Source of the DNA: DATIGJ01 sp035644155
GTDB lineage: Bacteria > Patescibacteriota > Microgenomatia > Levybacterales > UBA12049
DNA: 18,220 bases
NCBI GenBank assembly: GCA_035644155.1
Contig: DASQPC010000097.1
Location: 1-18,220 of the forward strand
Direction of reading: 5' to 3'
Shown: positions 1 to 6,780 of the stretch, piece after piece
Numbering within the stretch: position 1 is the stretch's first letter
Layout of the letters: every line of letters starts with the position of its first letter
Position numbers and translations under genes: made by a program
Notes under the pieces: model-generated
What the model was told of the DNA's origin: nothing
Seen by the model: the letters and a program-made list of their open reading frames with translations, nothing else
Databases searched by the model: none

Positions 1-1
1 C

Positions 2-2110
2 AACAATCCATCATATGCATTCAATGGGACTGGTGGACTCACGGTGAATGGTGGAGGAGTGAACAATATTACCTTTGGGTCAAATGCTGGGAATGGTACA
101 GTTGTCGTGCAACCAAATGCTGGAGGACAAGCGGGGTTGATTATTAATAAACAAGGGTTTAATGATATTTTTACTGCTTCTGCTGCTGGGATAACACGAT
201 TTACGCTTTCTAATAATGGGAGTATCGGTCTCAATACTCCATTGCCTTTAGCAACACTTGATGTCCGTGCAAACCCAATAAATGGTGGAACCATCCCTGT
301 TGCCTCATTCTCTGGCAAGACATCATTTGCGGCATTGGTTGTCAATAATTCTGGAGTTGGGGATATTCTTGCTGCGTCCAGTGGTGGACAGTCACGATTC
401 CGAGTTACCAATAACGGGTCAGTGCTTTTCCAAGGCGATACTATCTCATCAAGTACGAGCGCCTCTCTTTCCAATAATGGTAGTGGTGCTGTCATCAATG
501 CGCTTGGTGATCAAGGAAGTATGGTGCCAAATGCAGGTTTTGAAGCAAATACCACAAATTCTCCTTTTGCTGATGGGTGGGTTGTTTCAGCCACCAATTC
601 CGCCGCAGTCACTCGAGATACAGCTGTATCGGCAAAAGGTGCATCTTCTGCAAAGGTAACACTGACCAACGGCGCAACAGCATTTTATTCCGCGTGTATA
701 CCTCTTGCTGGTACTGGTGGAAATTACACCCTCAATTGGTATGCAAAAGCAACTGCTCCGATTCCAACCGTAAGAGCCTACATTGATGGTTATACAACAA
801 AAGCAAATTGTCAATCAAATACAACACCCACGATCTCTCCTGCCCAAGGTGCAACAATTACGGCGGCATGGGTCAAATATGGGAGCAACACAGTAGCAGT
901 CACCGGCTGGGGAGCAAGTTCAACATGGGGTCGTGTGCATTTCTTTATTGCCTGTACGGTAAATTGTACCAATGCTGTTGTTAACATTGATGGCGTACGG
1001 GTTATAGAAAGTACCACAGGAGATGGTCTTGATTACGCAGAAAATTATCCAGCAGATCCCACTAATATTCCTGAGGCAGGGGATGTTGTTGCGTTAATTG
1101 CCAGTGGCAGCGCTGGACAAGTCGAACCAGCACATCGCTACATGGATCAAACGACACTTGGTGTTGTCTCAACCAATCCAGGACAGGTGCTTGATGATGG
1201 CAGTATTTCTGATCCCAAAGTTGCTGTCGCACTGAGCGGACGTGTTCCTGTCAAGGTTTCAACCCAAAATGGCGCAATTCACCTTGGTGACAATCTTACT
1301 TCATCAGCAATTCCGGGCGTTGCTGTTAAGGCAATCAGTACAGGTCCTGTCATAGGTGTGGCCCTTGAAGATTTTTCCTGCGATAGTACGAGCGTTTGTG
1401 AAGGAAAAGTAATAATGTTTATTAAAAATACTTACTATGCTTTTGCCCCGGTAAATACCGGCCTGATGCTTTCATCTGGTGGTCAAGATGCGTCAGTGCT
1501 TATGAGTTTGTTTCAGCAACCAAACTTTTCAATTGCTACAAGCGCTGCTGCTTTACAAAATACACGTAATGGCTTAACGGTTTCCGGCCAAGCCACAGTT
1601 TCTGCAGATCTTCGCGTCAAAGGCAATGGACTTTTTGAAGGTATTGTAACAATTGTTGATACCCTCACGACTAATAATTTTATCGTTAATCATGTTGCTG
1701 ATTTTTTTGGCAATGTGGTATTTCATGGCGATGTGAGTATTCAGGGAAGACCGACATTTACGAGAGATACCGGTGGTTTTGCTGTCATTAAAAAAGGATC
1801 AGATCGCGTCCAGGTGACTTTTAGTAAAGAATACGAGCAGATCCCAGTTGTCAATGCCAGCATAAGTTTTGAAGCAAGAGATGAAGACGCAAAGAAACAG
1901 GAAGAGATTGAGAAAAGTATTCTTTCAAGCAATACCAACTTTATTATTACAGACAGATCCACGAAAGGATTTGCAATTTTGTTGGCAAAGCCTTCAGAGC
2001 AAGATATGACATTCTCCTGGGTTGCGATTGCCGTTGATAAACCAATTGTCTTTCAGTCTTCATTGCCTTTGCCAACACCAACAATAAGTCCCACTCCAAG
2101 TCCGGAGTAG
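2..2110 (+). CDS. Large surface/adhesin-like repeat protein, 5' end outside window
   Basis: The frame is open to the left edge, so this is the C-terminal ~700 residues of a longer protein; the GTG at 44 is unlikely to be the real start. Counting from 44, residues ~30-135 hold two copies of a beta-rich repeat (GLIINKQGFNDIF and ALVVNNSGVGDIL, each followed by an RF-x-NNGS stretch) and an IGLNTPLPLATLDV segment like those in phage tail-fibre or CPR surface proteins. Residues ~162-325 (NAGFE, then GW, then KGASSAKV) resemble a CBM_4_9-like jelly roll. Residues ~329-470 begin DYAENYP and resemble the Peptidase_G2/intramolecular-chaperone type of domain. Residues ~570-670 (TRDTGGF, YEQIPVVNAS) look like an H-type-lectin-like beta sandwich. 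The tail is Pro/Thr/Ser-rich (PTPTISPTPSPE). An extracellular adhesive role is inferred; the domain calls rest on motif resemblance only. Confidence 0.75.
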   Translation, partial: NNPSYAFNGTGGLTVNGGGVNNITFGSNAGNGTVVVQPNAGGQAGLIINKQGFNDIFTASAAGITRFTLSNNGSIGLNTPLPLATLDVRANPINGGTIPVASFSGKTSFAALVVNNSGVGDILAASSGGQSRFRVTNNGSVLFQGDTISSSTSASLSNNGSGAVINALGDQGSMVPNAGFEANTTNSPFADGWVVSATNSAAVTRDTAVSAKGASSAKVTLTNGATAFYSACIPLAGTGGNYTLNWYAKATAPIPTVRAYIDGYTTKANCQSNTTPTISPAQGATITAAWVKYGSNTVAVTGWGASSTWGRVHFFIACTVNCTNAVVNIDGVRVIESTTGDGLDYAENYPADPTNIPEAGDVVALIASGSAGQVEPAHRYMDQTTLGVVSTNPGQVLDDGSISDPKVAVALSGRVPVKVSTQNGAIHLGDNLTSSAIPGVAVKAISTGPVIGVALEDFSCDSTSVCEGKVIMFIKNTYYAFAPVNTGLMLSSGGQDASVLMSLFQQPNFSIATSAAALQNTRNGLTVSGQATVSADLRVKGNGLFEGIVTIVDTLTTNNFIVNHVADFFGNVVFHGDVSIQGRPTFTRDTGGFAVIKKGSDRVQVTFSKEYEQIPVVNASISFEARDEDAKKQEEIEKSILSSNTNFIITDRSTKGFAILLAKPSEQDMTFSWVAIAVDKPIVFQSSLPLPTPTISPTPSPE

Positions 2111-2120
2111 AAAGGAGGTG
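2111..2120 (+). promoter_or_regulatory. Perfect Shine-Dalgarno before a 24-codon ORF
   Basis: AAAGGAGGTG follows directly after the stop codon of the surface-protein gene. Its GGAGG core lies 7 nt before the ATG at 2126, an optimal spacing. The same ten bases precede rplL in this window, which supports real use by this organism's ribosomes. Confidence 0.6.
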
Positions 2121-2125
2121 AATAT

Positions 2126-2200
2126 ATGAAAGCATATCTCAGTCGTTTACGAGATGCAATTGAGTCAGTACTCATTTTGTATCAAGTACAAGTTATCTAA
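2126..2200 (+). CDS. Tiny 24-aa ORF behind a perfect SD
   Basis: This short ORF starts MKAYLSRLRDAI and ends at TAA 2198-2200. It is supported mainly by the SD at 2111-2120, which is as good as the rplL one. The peptide has a basic first third (K2, R7, R9) followed by an aliphatic run (SVLILYQVQVI), so it could form an amphipathic or membrane-associated helix. It sits 15 nt behind the surface-protein gene and would be its last cistron; the promoter of the next gene begins 13 nt after its stop. I recognise no family. It could instead be a fortuitous ORF, or a translation site left from a longer lost gene. Confidence 0.45.
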   Translation: MKAYLSRLRDAIESVLILYQVQVI

Positions 2201-2213
2201 AAGCATACGAATA

Positions 2214-2246
2214 TTGACAGCATAAGGGAGACTCAGCTACTATAAT
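2214..2246 (+). promoter_or_regulatory. Promoter of the LytR_C gene
   Basis: A perfect TTGACA lies at 2214-2219 and a perfect TATAAT at 2241-2246. Their spacing is 21 nt, longer than usual; TACTAT at 2239-2244 gives 19 nt. The ATG at 2250 is only 3-5 nt past the -10 box, so transcription would start at or next to the start codon. Confidence 0.55.
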
Positions 2247-2249
2247 TGT

Positions 2250-2939
2250 ATGGTTGCGACAATAAGCTCCTATAAAAAGTATTGGTGGGTAATCTTAGTG
2301 GTTGTCAGCATCCTTGCGGTGGGAGTTGGTATCTATTTCTATCTGCAATACCATAACAATCAGGAGATTCTTAAAAATCCAACCTTCGCAGCGCAAGTTG
2401 AAGCACAGACACTTGTTGGAAAAGTAGGACAACTTATGGTGTTGCCAGCAAATGAGCAGCCGACTATCGCAACAGTTTCTGATGCTACCAAACTCAAAGG
2501 TCAGCCATTTTTCGCCAAAGCAGAGAATGGATTTAAAGTGTTGATTTATCCTAAAGCGAAAGAAGCTATTCTGTACGATCCAGGCACAAATAAAATTGTC
2601 GAAGTAGGGCCAATCAATATTTCCCAGCCGACAACTGCTCCATCTGTCAGTACAAAGAGTAATCCTGTAAAAATCGCACTGTATAACGGCACAACGACTG
2701 TTGGATTAACCTCCACTATTGAAAAGCAAATGCAGGGTAAAATTGCTAACTTTACTATCGTTGAAAAAGCAAATGCCAGCAAATCGACCTATACAAAAAC
2801 TGTGGTCGTGGATGTAGGTGGCAAAAATGCCGCAGTAGCAGCACAAATTGCAACCTTTCTCAAAGGTGAAGTAGGGAACTTGCCACAAGGCGAAATAAAG
2901 CCAGCCAATGCAGATATTCTTGTAATACTAAGCAAATAG
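2250..2939 (+). CDS. Membrane-anchored LytR C-terminal-domain protein
   Basis: This 229-aa protein has a short cytoplasmic N-terminus, one transmembrane segment at about residues 13-33 (YWWVILVVVSILAVGVG), a linker region and a LytR_C-like domain at about 137-229. The domain begins NPVKIALYNGTT and carries the hydrophobic VVVDVGG and ADILVIL strands typical of that fold. LytR_C domains occur in envelope-associated proteins, often with LytR-CpsA-Psr enzymes, but the catalytic LCP domain is absent here. An extracytoplasmic envelope role is inferred. There is no SD and the -10 box almost touches the ATG, so the mRNA is probably leaderless. The surface-protein gene upstream is also extracytoplasmic. 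Confidence 0.7.
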   Translation: MVATISSYKKYWWVILVVVSILAVGVGIYFYLQYHNNQEILKNPTFAAQVEAQTLVGKVGQLMVLPANEQPTIATVSDATKLKGQPFFAKAENGFKVLIYPKAKEAILYDPGTNKIVEVGPINISQPTTAPSVSTKSNPVKIALYNGTTTVGLTSTIEKQMQGKIANFTIVEKANASKSTYTKTVVVDVGGKNAAVAAQIATFLKGEVGNLPQGEIKPANADILVILSK

Positions 2940-2956
2940 CTTCTAAAAAATACAAC

Positions 2957-3352
2957 TTGCATTTTTGTAAGAGGAGGTATATTATAAGCGAAGAAAGTTT
3001 AGAATACTATGAGCAAGAAAGAAAACCAACATCAAGAGGAGGCATAGAATCACAAGTAGTAGGTACACATCAGAGACTTAAAGTAGGTGGTGGTACTCAA
3101 GAGGTGGCTAGCGCTGCGGTCGCAGAAAGGACTGATATTTTGGGCAAGACTATTAGAGCTCGAACTGTTGTTGTTGGTCCAGAGCTTACTAGACCATTTG
3201 GTACGAGTGTTGTAGTAGAAAAGTTTGCTAAAAACGGAGAGCTCATTGGACGAAGGTTGGAAGATAAAGCGGATACTGCTGATCCTGAAAAAGCAGCCAG
3301 AGCTGCTGTTGGTTTGAAAGGTAATATCAAGCACTGGGTAGCAAATCATTAA
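2957..3352 (+). CDS. Hypothetical protein, start codon ambiguous
   Basis: The reading frame runs from a TTG at 2957 to TAA 3350-3352 (131 aa). No family is recognised. The product is polar and soluble-looking, with no signal peptide or membrane segment; its second half (TDILGKTIRARTVVVGPELT onward) looks like a compact alpha/beta region. The start is problematic. A strong AGGAGG lies at 2972-2977, inside the frame and downstream of the TTG. The codon at ideal distance from it (2984) is ATA, with ATT at 2981, and no ATG or GTG is near. The first in-frame GTG is at 3104. An ATG at 3009 lies in another frame and stops after 12 codons. Either a non-canonical start is used or the 5' end carries a mutation. 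The gene lies 17 nt after the LytR_C gene. Confidence 0.5.
   Translation: MHFCKRRYIISEESLEYYEQERKPTSRGGIESQVVGTHQRLKVGGGTQEVASAAVAERTDILGKTIRARTVVVGPELTRPFGTSVVVEKFAKNGELIGRRLEDKADTADPEKAARAAVGLKGNIKHWVANH
2972..2977 (+). promoter_or_regulatory. SD that points to an ATA/ATT start
   Basis: AGGAGG lies 6 nt before the ATA at 2984 and 3 nt before the ATT at 2981, both in frame with the 131-aa ORF. No ATG, GTG or TTG in any frame lies at a workable distance downstream. This site argues against the upstream TTG at 2957 as the start. Confidence 0.45.
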
Positions 3353-3887
3353 TTACTCTTTCTTCGTTTTACCTCATAGAGTATTCTTCAGTATACATAA
3401 CTATCCTTATTAATTCATAAGTAGGTAATGATATCGCTTGAGAGAAGAGAACATATTTTTAATCTACTATCATTAGATTTTATATGATGCTCATAGTACT
3501 ATATTATTCGGTAATTATTGGGGAGTAAGTGGATAGTTTGTGGATAAGTTTTTTGTCATGTAGAATAATTTGTTTTAGAGTCTTAACGCATCAAATAATA
3601 CAGGTATAGTAAGTGTAAATTTATTTTATTTCTCTTTGGTTAATTTATTTACTCAAAACTTTTCACAGAAAACGATAAAACAGGTTTGAATTTTTTTTAA
3701 TATTTCATTTTTTTCCTAAACAACAGTATTTAGCCTCAATATCATAGGGATTTGCTACTGTTTTCATTAATGGCAAGCAGATTAAGGCTTAAAAAGTAGT
3801 CAAAAAGCATATAATTGTTCTCTTTTTTACCTCATGTGGCTTCTCAATACTATCAGCCTATTTATTAAAAAATTACATCAAGTACGG
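3353..3887. other. AT-rich intergenic stretch with DnaA-box-like sites
   Basis: No supported gene lies here; the longest ATG ORFs noticed are under 20 codons and lack an SD. The DNA is strongly AT-rich with T-runs near 3690-3715. TGTGGATAA at 3539-3547 is the exact complement of the consensus DnaA box TTATCCACA. A second, weaker copy (AGTGGATAG, 3528-3536) precedes it by 11 bp in the same orientation, about one helical turn. There is no dnaA, dnaN or rpmH nearby, so replication-origin function is not established. Confidence 0.4.
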
Positions 3888-3893
3888 TATAAT
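3888..3893 (+). promoter_or_regulatory. -10 box of the decayed dtd gene
   Basis: A perfect TATAAT lies 7 nt before the ATG at 3901, the same leaderless layout as functional genes in this window. The -35 region is weak (TTAAAA, 17 nt upstream). Confidence 0.5.
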
Positions 3894-3900
3894 TACTTCT

Positions 3901-4081
3901 ATGAAATTGGTTATCCAAAGAGTTCTAAGAGCATCTGTAACCGTTGATAAAAGGTATATCACACATTGAAAAAGGTTTCCTGGTCTTGGTGGGCATTACA
4001 GGGGCTGATACAAAAAATGAGGCTGATTTTCTGAGTAAAAAGCTCGAAAAGCTTCGAATATTATTACATCATGTCCGCTGA
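3901..4081 (+). pseudogene. dtd: Truncated, frameshifted D-aminoacyl-tRNA deacylase
   Basis: The ATG frame reads MKLVIQRVLRASVTVDK, a clear match to the N-terminus of Dtd, and then hits a stop at 3967. One base later in phase, from 3953, the homology resumes as ISHIEKGFLVLVGITGAD and continues through FLSKKLEKLRI, ending at TGA 4079-4081. This is a +1 frameshift near the AAAA at 3949-3952. Dtd proteins are about 145 aa; only about 57 residues remain. The catalytic SQFT and Gly-cisPro motifs of the family, which lie further on, are absent, and the galT promoter follows at once. Dtd normally removes D-amino acids (and Gly from tRNA-Ala) from mischarged tRNA. Frameshift plus truncation makes a simple sequencing error unlikely to explain everything. 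Confidence 0.75.
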
Positions 4082-4134
4082 TTTGCGTAGACAATAGTCT
4101 GCACGATTTTTTTATTAGCCTCGGGCAAAATCCC

Positions 4135-4163
4135 TTGCATTTTTGCCTCATTCGCTATTTAAT
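4135..4163 (+). promoter_or_regulatory. Promoter of galT, leaderless layout
   Basis: TTGCAT (4135-4140), a 17-nt spacer, TTTAAT (4158-4163), then exactly 6 nt to the ATG at 4170. The predicted transcription start coincides with the start codon. This layout decides the start at 4170 over the in-frame TTG at 4143, which lies upstream of the -10 box. Confidence 0.65.
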
Positions 4164-4169
4164 AGAATC

Positions 4170-5078
4170 ATGGATGATTTTGTATTCCGTAAGCATCCGG
4201 ATACTGGTAGCTGGGTTATTCTCGCGCCAAGACGATCTCAGCGAACCAATGCTGGCAAGATTGTCTCGGATATCTGTCCATTTTGTATTGGACGGGAAGC
4301 TGAGGAAGAAGAATTGTATCGGGTTGGTGGAAAGACCGGAGATAGCAATTGGCAGATTCGGGTTATTCCTAACAAATTTCCTTTCACTCCACATCATGAG
4401 ATCATTATCCATTCGCCAGATCATCATAAAAATATTGATGAATTGCCATTCTCACAAGTCGTTTTACTCCTTGAGACATACCGGCAACGATTTTTGGCAA
4501 ACCGTCAGAAAGGACAAGTTTATATCTTTCATAATCACGCTCATGCAAGTGGAGAAAGTCTTTCACATCCTCATACGCAAGTAACTGTTTTGCCCGACTT
4601 TGTGCATCTTTCGATACCGCTTCTTGATAAGCATATTTATAAAAAGCAAAGCTGGTTTGGTAAAAAGGAGCAGGATGATGTCCTTGAAACGGATAAGTTT
4701 CTGGTTTTTTGTCCAAAAAATAGTGATTGGCCAGATGAGGTATGGATCGCGCCAAAAAAACACCATGGTCAGTTTGGAGATATAACAGATCCTGATATAA
4801 CTGATATGGCTTTTGTCTTAAGTAGGCTTATTCAACTTTTTGATTTACGCCATGGTTTTGAGTTCCCTTTTAACTTTTATATTTATCCGGGCAACAAGTG
4901 GTATCTTCGTCTGATTCCTCGGCTTAAAATCCTCGGAGGGTTTGAATTGGGGACACAAGTAATTGTTAATACGCAAGATCCATCAGAGACATTTGCATTT
5001 ATCAAAGAGCACTTTTGGCAGCCTGATCGGGAGAAAATTAAACAAGAACACCAGGCAGAGTATTTAAAAACTGTGTGA
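4170..5078 (+). CDS. galT: GalT-like sugar-1-phosphate nucleotidyltransferase
   Basis: This 302-aa protein of the HIT superfamily resembles galactose-1-phosphate uridylyltransferase, which exchanges UMP between UDP-glucose and galactose-1-phosphate in the Leloir pathway. Seen directly: a zinc-site CPFC at residues 36-39, the RVIPNKFP nucleotide-binding segment at 64-71, and an active-site H-P-H-T-Q at 133-137 whose second His (135) would be the uridylylated nucleophile. Classical GalT has HPHGQ, so T136 is a deviation. The protein is shorter than E. coli GalT (about 348 aa). The upstream TTG at 4143 is rejected because it lies inside the promoter. Related enzymes such as ADP-sugar phosphorylases share this fold, so the exact substrate is uncertain. 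The gene faces the hexokinase gene with a 1-nt gap; galU lies in the same window. Confidence 0.8.
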   Translation: MDDFVFRKHPDTGSWVILAPRRSQRTNAGKIVSDICPFCIGREAEEEELYRVGGKTGDSNWQIRVIPNKFPFTPHHEIIIHSPDHHKNIDELPFSQVVLLLETYRQRFLANRQKGQVYIFHNHAHASGESLSHPHTQVTVLPDFVHLSIPLLDKHIYKKQSWFGKKEQDDVLETDKFLVFCPKNSDWPDEVWIAPKKHHGQFGDITDPDITDMAFVLSRLIQLFDLRHGFEFPFNFYIYPGNKWYLRLIPRLKILGGFELGTQVIVNTQDPSETFAFIKEHFWQPDREKIKQEHQAEYLKTV

Positions 5079-5079
5079 G

Positions 5080-6195
5080 TTATTTTGTCTGTGTCAAAAG
5101 TCTCAATGCTCCTTGTAAAGCTGCATCTTGTGTTTGTTCAAATTGTATTGCTCCTTTGGGGACACCAAGTCTCGTAAGCCGTTTATGAACATTGGTTGCA
5201 AACTGCCATCCTTTTTTTAAAACACTCCCATCAGCGGCAAATGTGAGGTGTTCGGGTTGCTCAAGAAATGTATATACAGCCGCTATCGGTACAGCAACAA
5301 GTGATGCTGATCTTTCAAGCAAATCACGAGCCAATTGCCCAGCTGCACCTTTATCATTTTCTGCAAGATTGGTTATCATCTCTCCATTTATAACACTGGA
5401 GACAGAAAGTCTATTCGCCTGTGCAAGTAAGTTGTAGTGTTGTGCAAGGTACATGCCGGAAAGCATTTTTTCATAGCGAGCTGCACCTTTATTTTTTGAA
5501 TTTGCTTCGTCATTGAAATTACCTGCTTCTAAGTTGACACGAAAATGAGTATTGCCTTCTGTCGTGGCGATAGACATATTAAAACCACTCCCCACAACAA
5601 GCCCATTTTCCCCAAGACAAACCGTATCATTTGCAACACTTATAGGAATAGCAAGATTCATCGTGTTTTGTAATAATTGCCCAAGTGGCTCTTTAGGGAC
5701 TTGATCAAATGTATTGCCTTTTGTTCCATAGAGGATCACTCCATCTAGTTCCCCGTGTGGTCCTTGTTTTGGTGCAAGAGGGTAGGCAAGATTGATACCA
5801 ATTCCATCCGCATGTGGGTCAATATGCGTTTTGAGGAAGTCAAGCAACGATTGAAAGTCAGGAAATGGTGGTACAGTGCCTTTCTGTTCAAGTTCAGGAA
5901 TCATTCGTATATCTCCATTGAAGACATGTGCCCATTGCGTTTCAAAATTTGTTCCACCAACAACAATTCCTTGGATGACGCCATTCTTAATAAGTGATTT
6001 TTCAGGCATAGGATTCCGGATAAAAGAAAGAGAACTTGGTTCTCCCTTTGACGCTTTTTGCAATGCTGTAGTGAAATTATCTCTTAGCGATTCATAATTT
6101 GGTGTTTCAAAAAACTCTGAAGAGCCCGAAATATCAGCAGAATGGTTTTTATCAGATGAATGAGGCTTGATTCTTTCGCTGCCTGAGTTTGCCAT
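5080..6195 (-). CDS. Eukaryotic-type hexokinase family sugar kinase
   Basis: This 371-aa protein carries the motif order of the hexokinase family (PF00349/PF03727) rather than the ROK or bacterial glucokinase type. Seen: phosphate-1-like GGTNF (80-84), a sugar-binding INLAYPLAP segment (134-142), TKGNTFD (158-164), the catalytic-Asp motif VANDTV with D190, GSGFN (202-206), NLEAGNF with E223, the hallmark RYEKMLSGMYL (240-250), and an adenosine-binding ADGSVLKK segment followed by a C-terminal AALQGALRL. It should phosphorylate glucose or a similar hexose with ATP in the cytosol. It is shorter than yeast or human domains (about 450 aa), and the Ser/His-rich first 30 residues look disordered. 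Transcription appears monocistronic from a -10 box just past the upstream gene's stop. The 3' end is 1 nt from galT. Confidence 0.8.
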   Translation of the reverse strand: MANSGSERIKPHSSDKNHSADISGSSEFFETPNYESLRDNFTTALQKASKGEPSSLSFIRNPMPEKSLIKNGVIQGIVVGGTNFETQWAHVFNGDIRMIPELEQKGTVPPFPDFQSLLDFLKTHIDPHADGIGINLAYPLAPKQGPHGELDGVILYGTKGNTFDQVPKEPLGQLLQNTMNLAIPISVANDTVCLGENGLVVGSGFNMSIATTEGNTHFRVNLEAGNFNDEANSKNKGAARYEKMLSGMYLAQHYNLLAQANRLSVSSVINGEMITNLAENDKGAAGQLARDLLERSASLVAVPIAAVYTFLEQPEHLTFAADGSVLKKGWQFATNVHKRLTRLGVPKGAIQFEQTQDAALQGALRLLTQTK

Positions 6196-6204
6196 AGTTG
6201 TCTG

Positions 6205-6210
6205 ATTATA
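6205..6210 (-). promoter_or_regulatory. -10 box of the hexokinase gene
   Basis: TATAAT on the minus strand lies 9 nt before the ATG at 6195 and directly abuts the stop codon (6211-6213) of the preceding gene. No convincing -35 is visible. The 5' leader would be only 2-3 nt. Confidence 0.5.
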
Positions 6211-6780
6211 TCATTGTGAAGTAAGCGGTTCCACAGCTGATTTTGATCCTATTGGAAGCGGTAATATATGGATTTTTCCTGGTGGATAACTTGGCCAGGG
6301 AAGTTGATTTTGATTCGTCGGGACAACGGAAAATATAAAACATTTTGTTCCGATTGCATGTTTGAATTTATCACGAAATGATGTGTAGTTGTAATTTTGG
6401 TCATCATAAGTAGAAGGAGCTTCTTTGCTTGAATCTGTTGTAAAGGTAGCGCAGAGCTTGTAGCTAAGTTGGTTTGTTATTTGGTATTCGTATGGCTTGC
6501 TGGTTTGTGGGTCTATTTTGGTCAATGGGGTAGATGGCGCATAGCTATTAGTTGAGAGAGCCTCAAGGGTTTGGGGTAATTGGTTGGCTTTATGATAATA
6601 ATCATCAATTGTATATTGGATTTGTCCAAGATCAGTTACTCGTTTGTGATCAAGAAGCCGTTCTCGCTGTAGGGCAGGTGAGGGGATAATCATAAAACCA
6701 TACACGCCGGCAAGCACTGTAAGAACAGTAATATAAATAAGGCTGAATAAATCTTTCATGTTAGCTATTTTTTCTGTCAT
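6211..6780 (-). CDS. Pseudopilin-like membrane-anchored hypothetical protein
   Basis: This 189-aa protein has one transmembrane helix at about residues 12-32 (LFSLIYITVLTVLAGVYGFMI), then a helix containing RVTDLGQIQYTIDDYYHKANQLP and a DPQTSKPYEYQ segment. That order (N-terminal hydrophobic helix, long amphipathic helix, D-P-x-t-x-x-Y-x-Y) recalls type II secretion and type IV pseudopilins, though no prepilin peptidase site is obvious. Two cysteines (in KLCATF and TKCFIF) could form a disulfide outside the membrane. The first 20 nt overlap the end of the DUF5671 gene, which indicates one operon; an alternative ATG at 6759 (M8) also fits. Pilin-like function is an inference from shape only. 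Confidence 0.65.
   Translation of the reverse strand: MTEKIANMKDLFSLIYITVLTVLAGVYGFMIIPSPALQRERLLDHKRVTDLGQIQYTIDDYYHKANQLPQTLEALSTNSYAPSTPLTKIDPQTSKPYEYQITNQLSYKLCATFTTDSSKEAPSTYDDQNYNYTSFRDKFKHAIGTKCFIFSVVPTNQNQLPWPSYPPGKIHILPLPIGSKSAVEPLTSQ

Noticed and set aside
3009..3047. 12-codon ORF starting MSKKENQ
   Set aside because: No SD at proper distance, and it overlaps a longer frame with better composition; kept only as a hint of a possible frameshift.
3353..3900. Phage or insertion-sequence remnant in the long gap
   Set aside because: No transposase fragment, terminal inverted repeat or target duplication was seen.
4143..4169. TTG start of galT
   Set aside because: It lies between the -35 and -10 boxes; the ATG at 4170 fits the leaderless layout and the family N-terminus.
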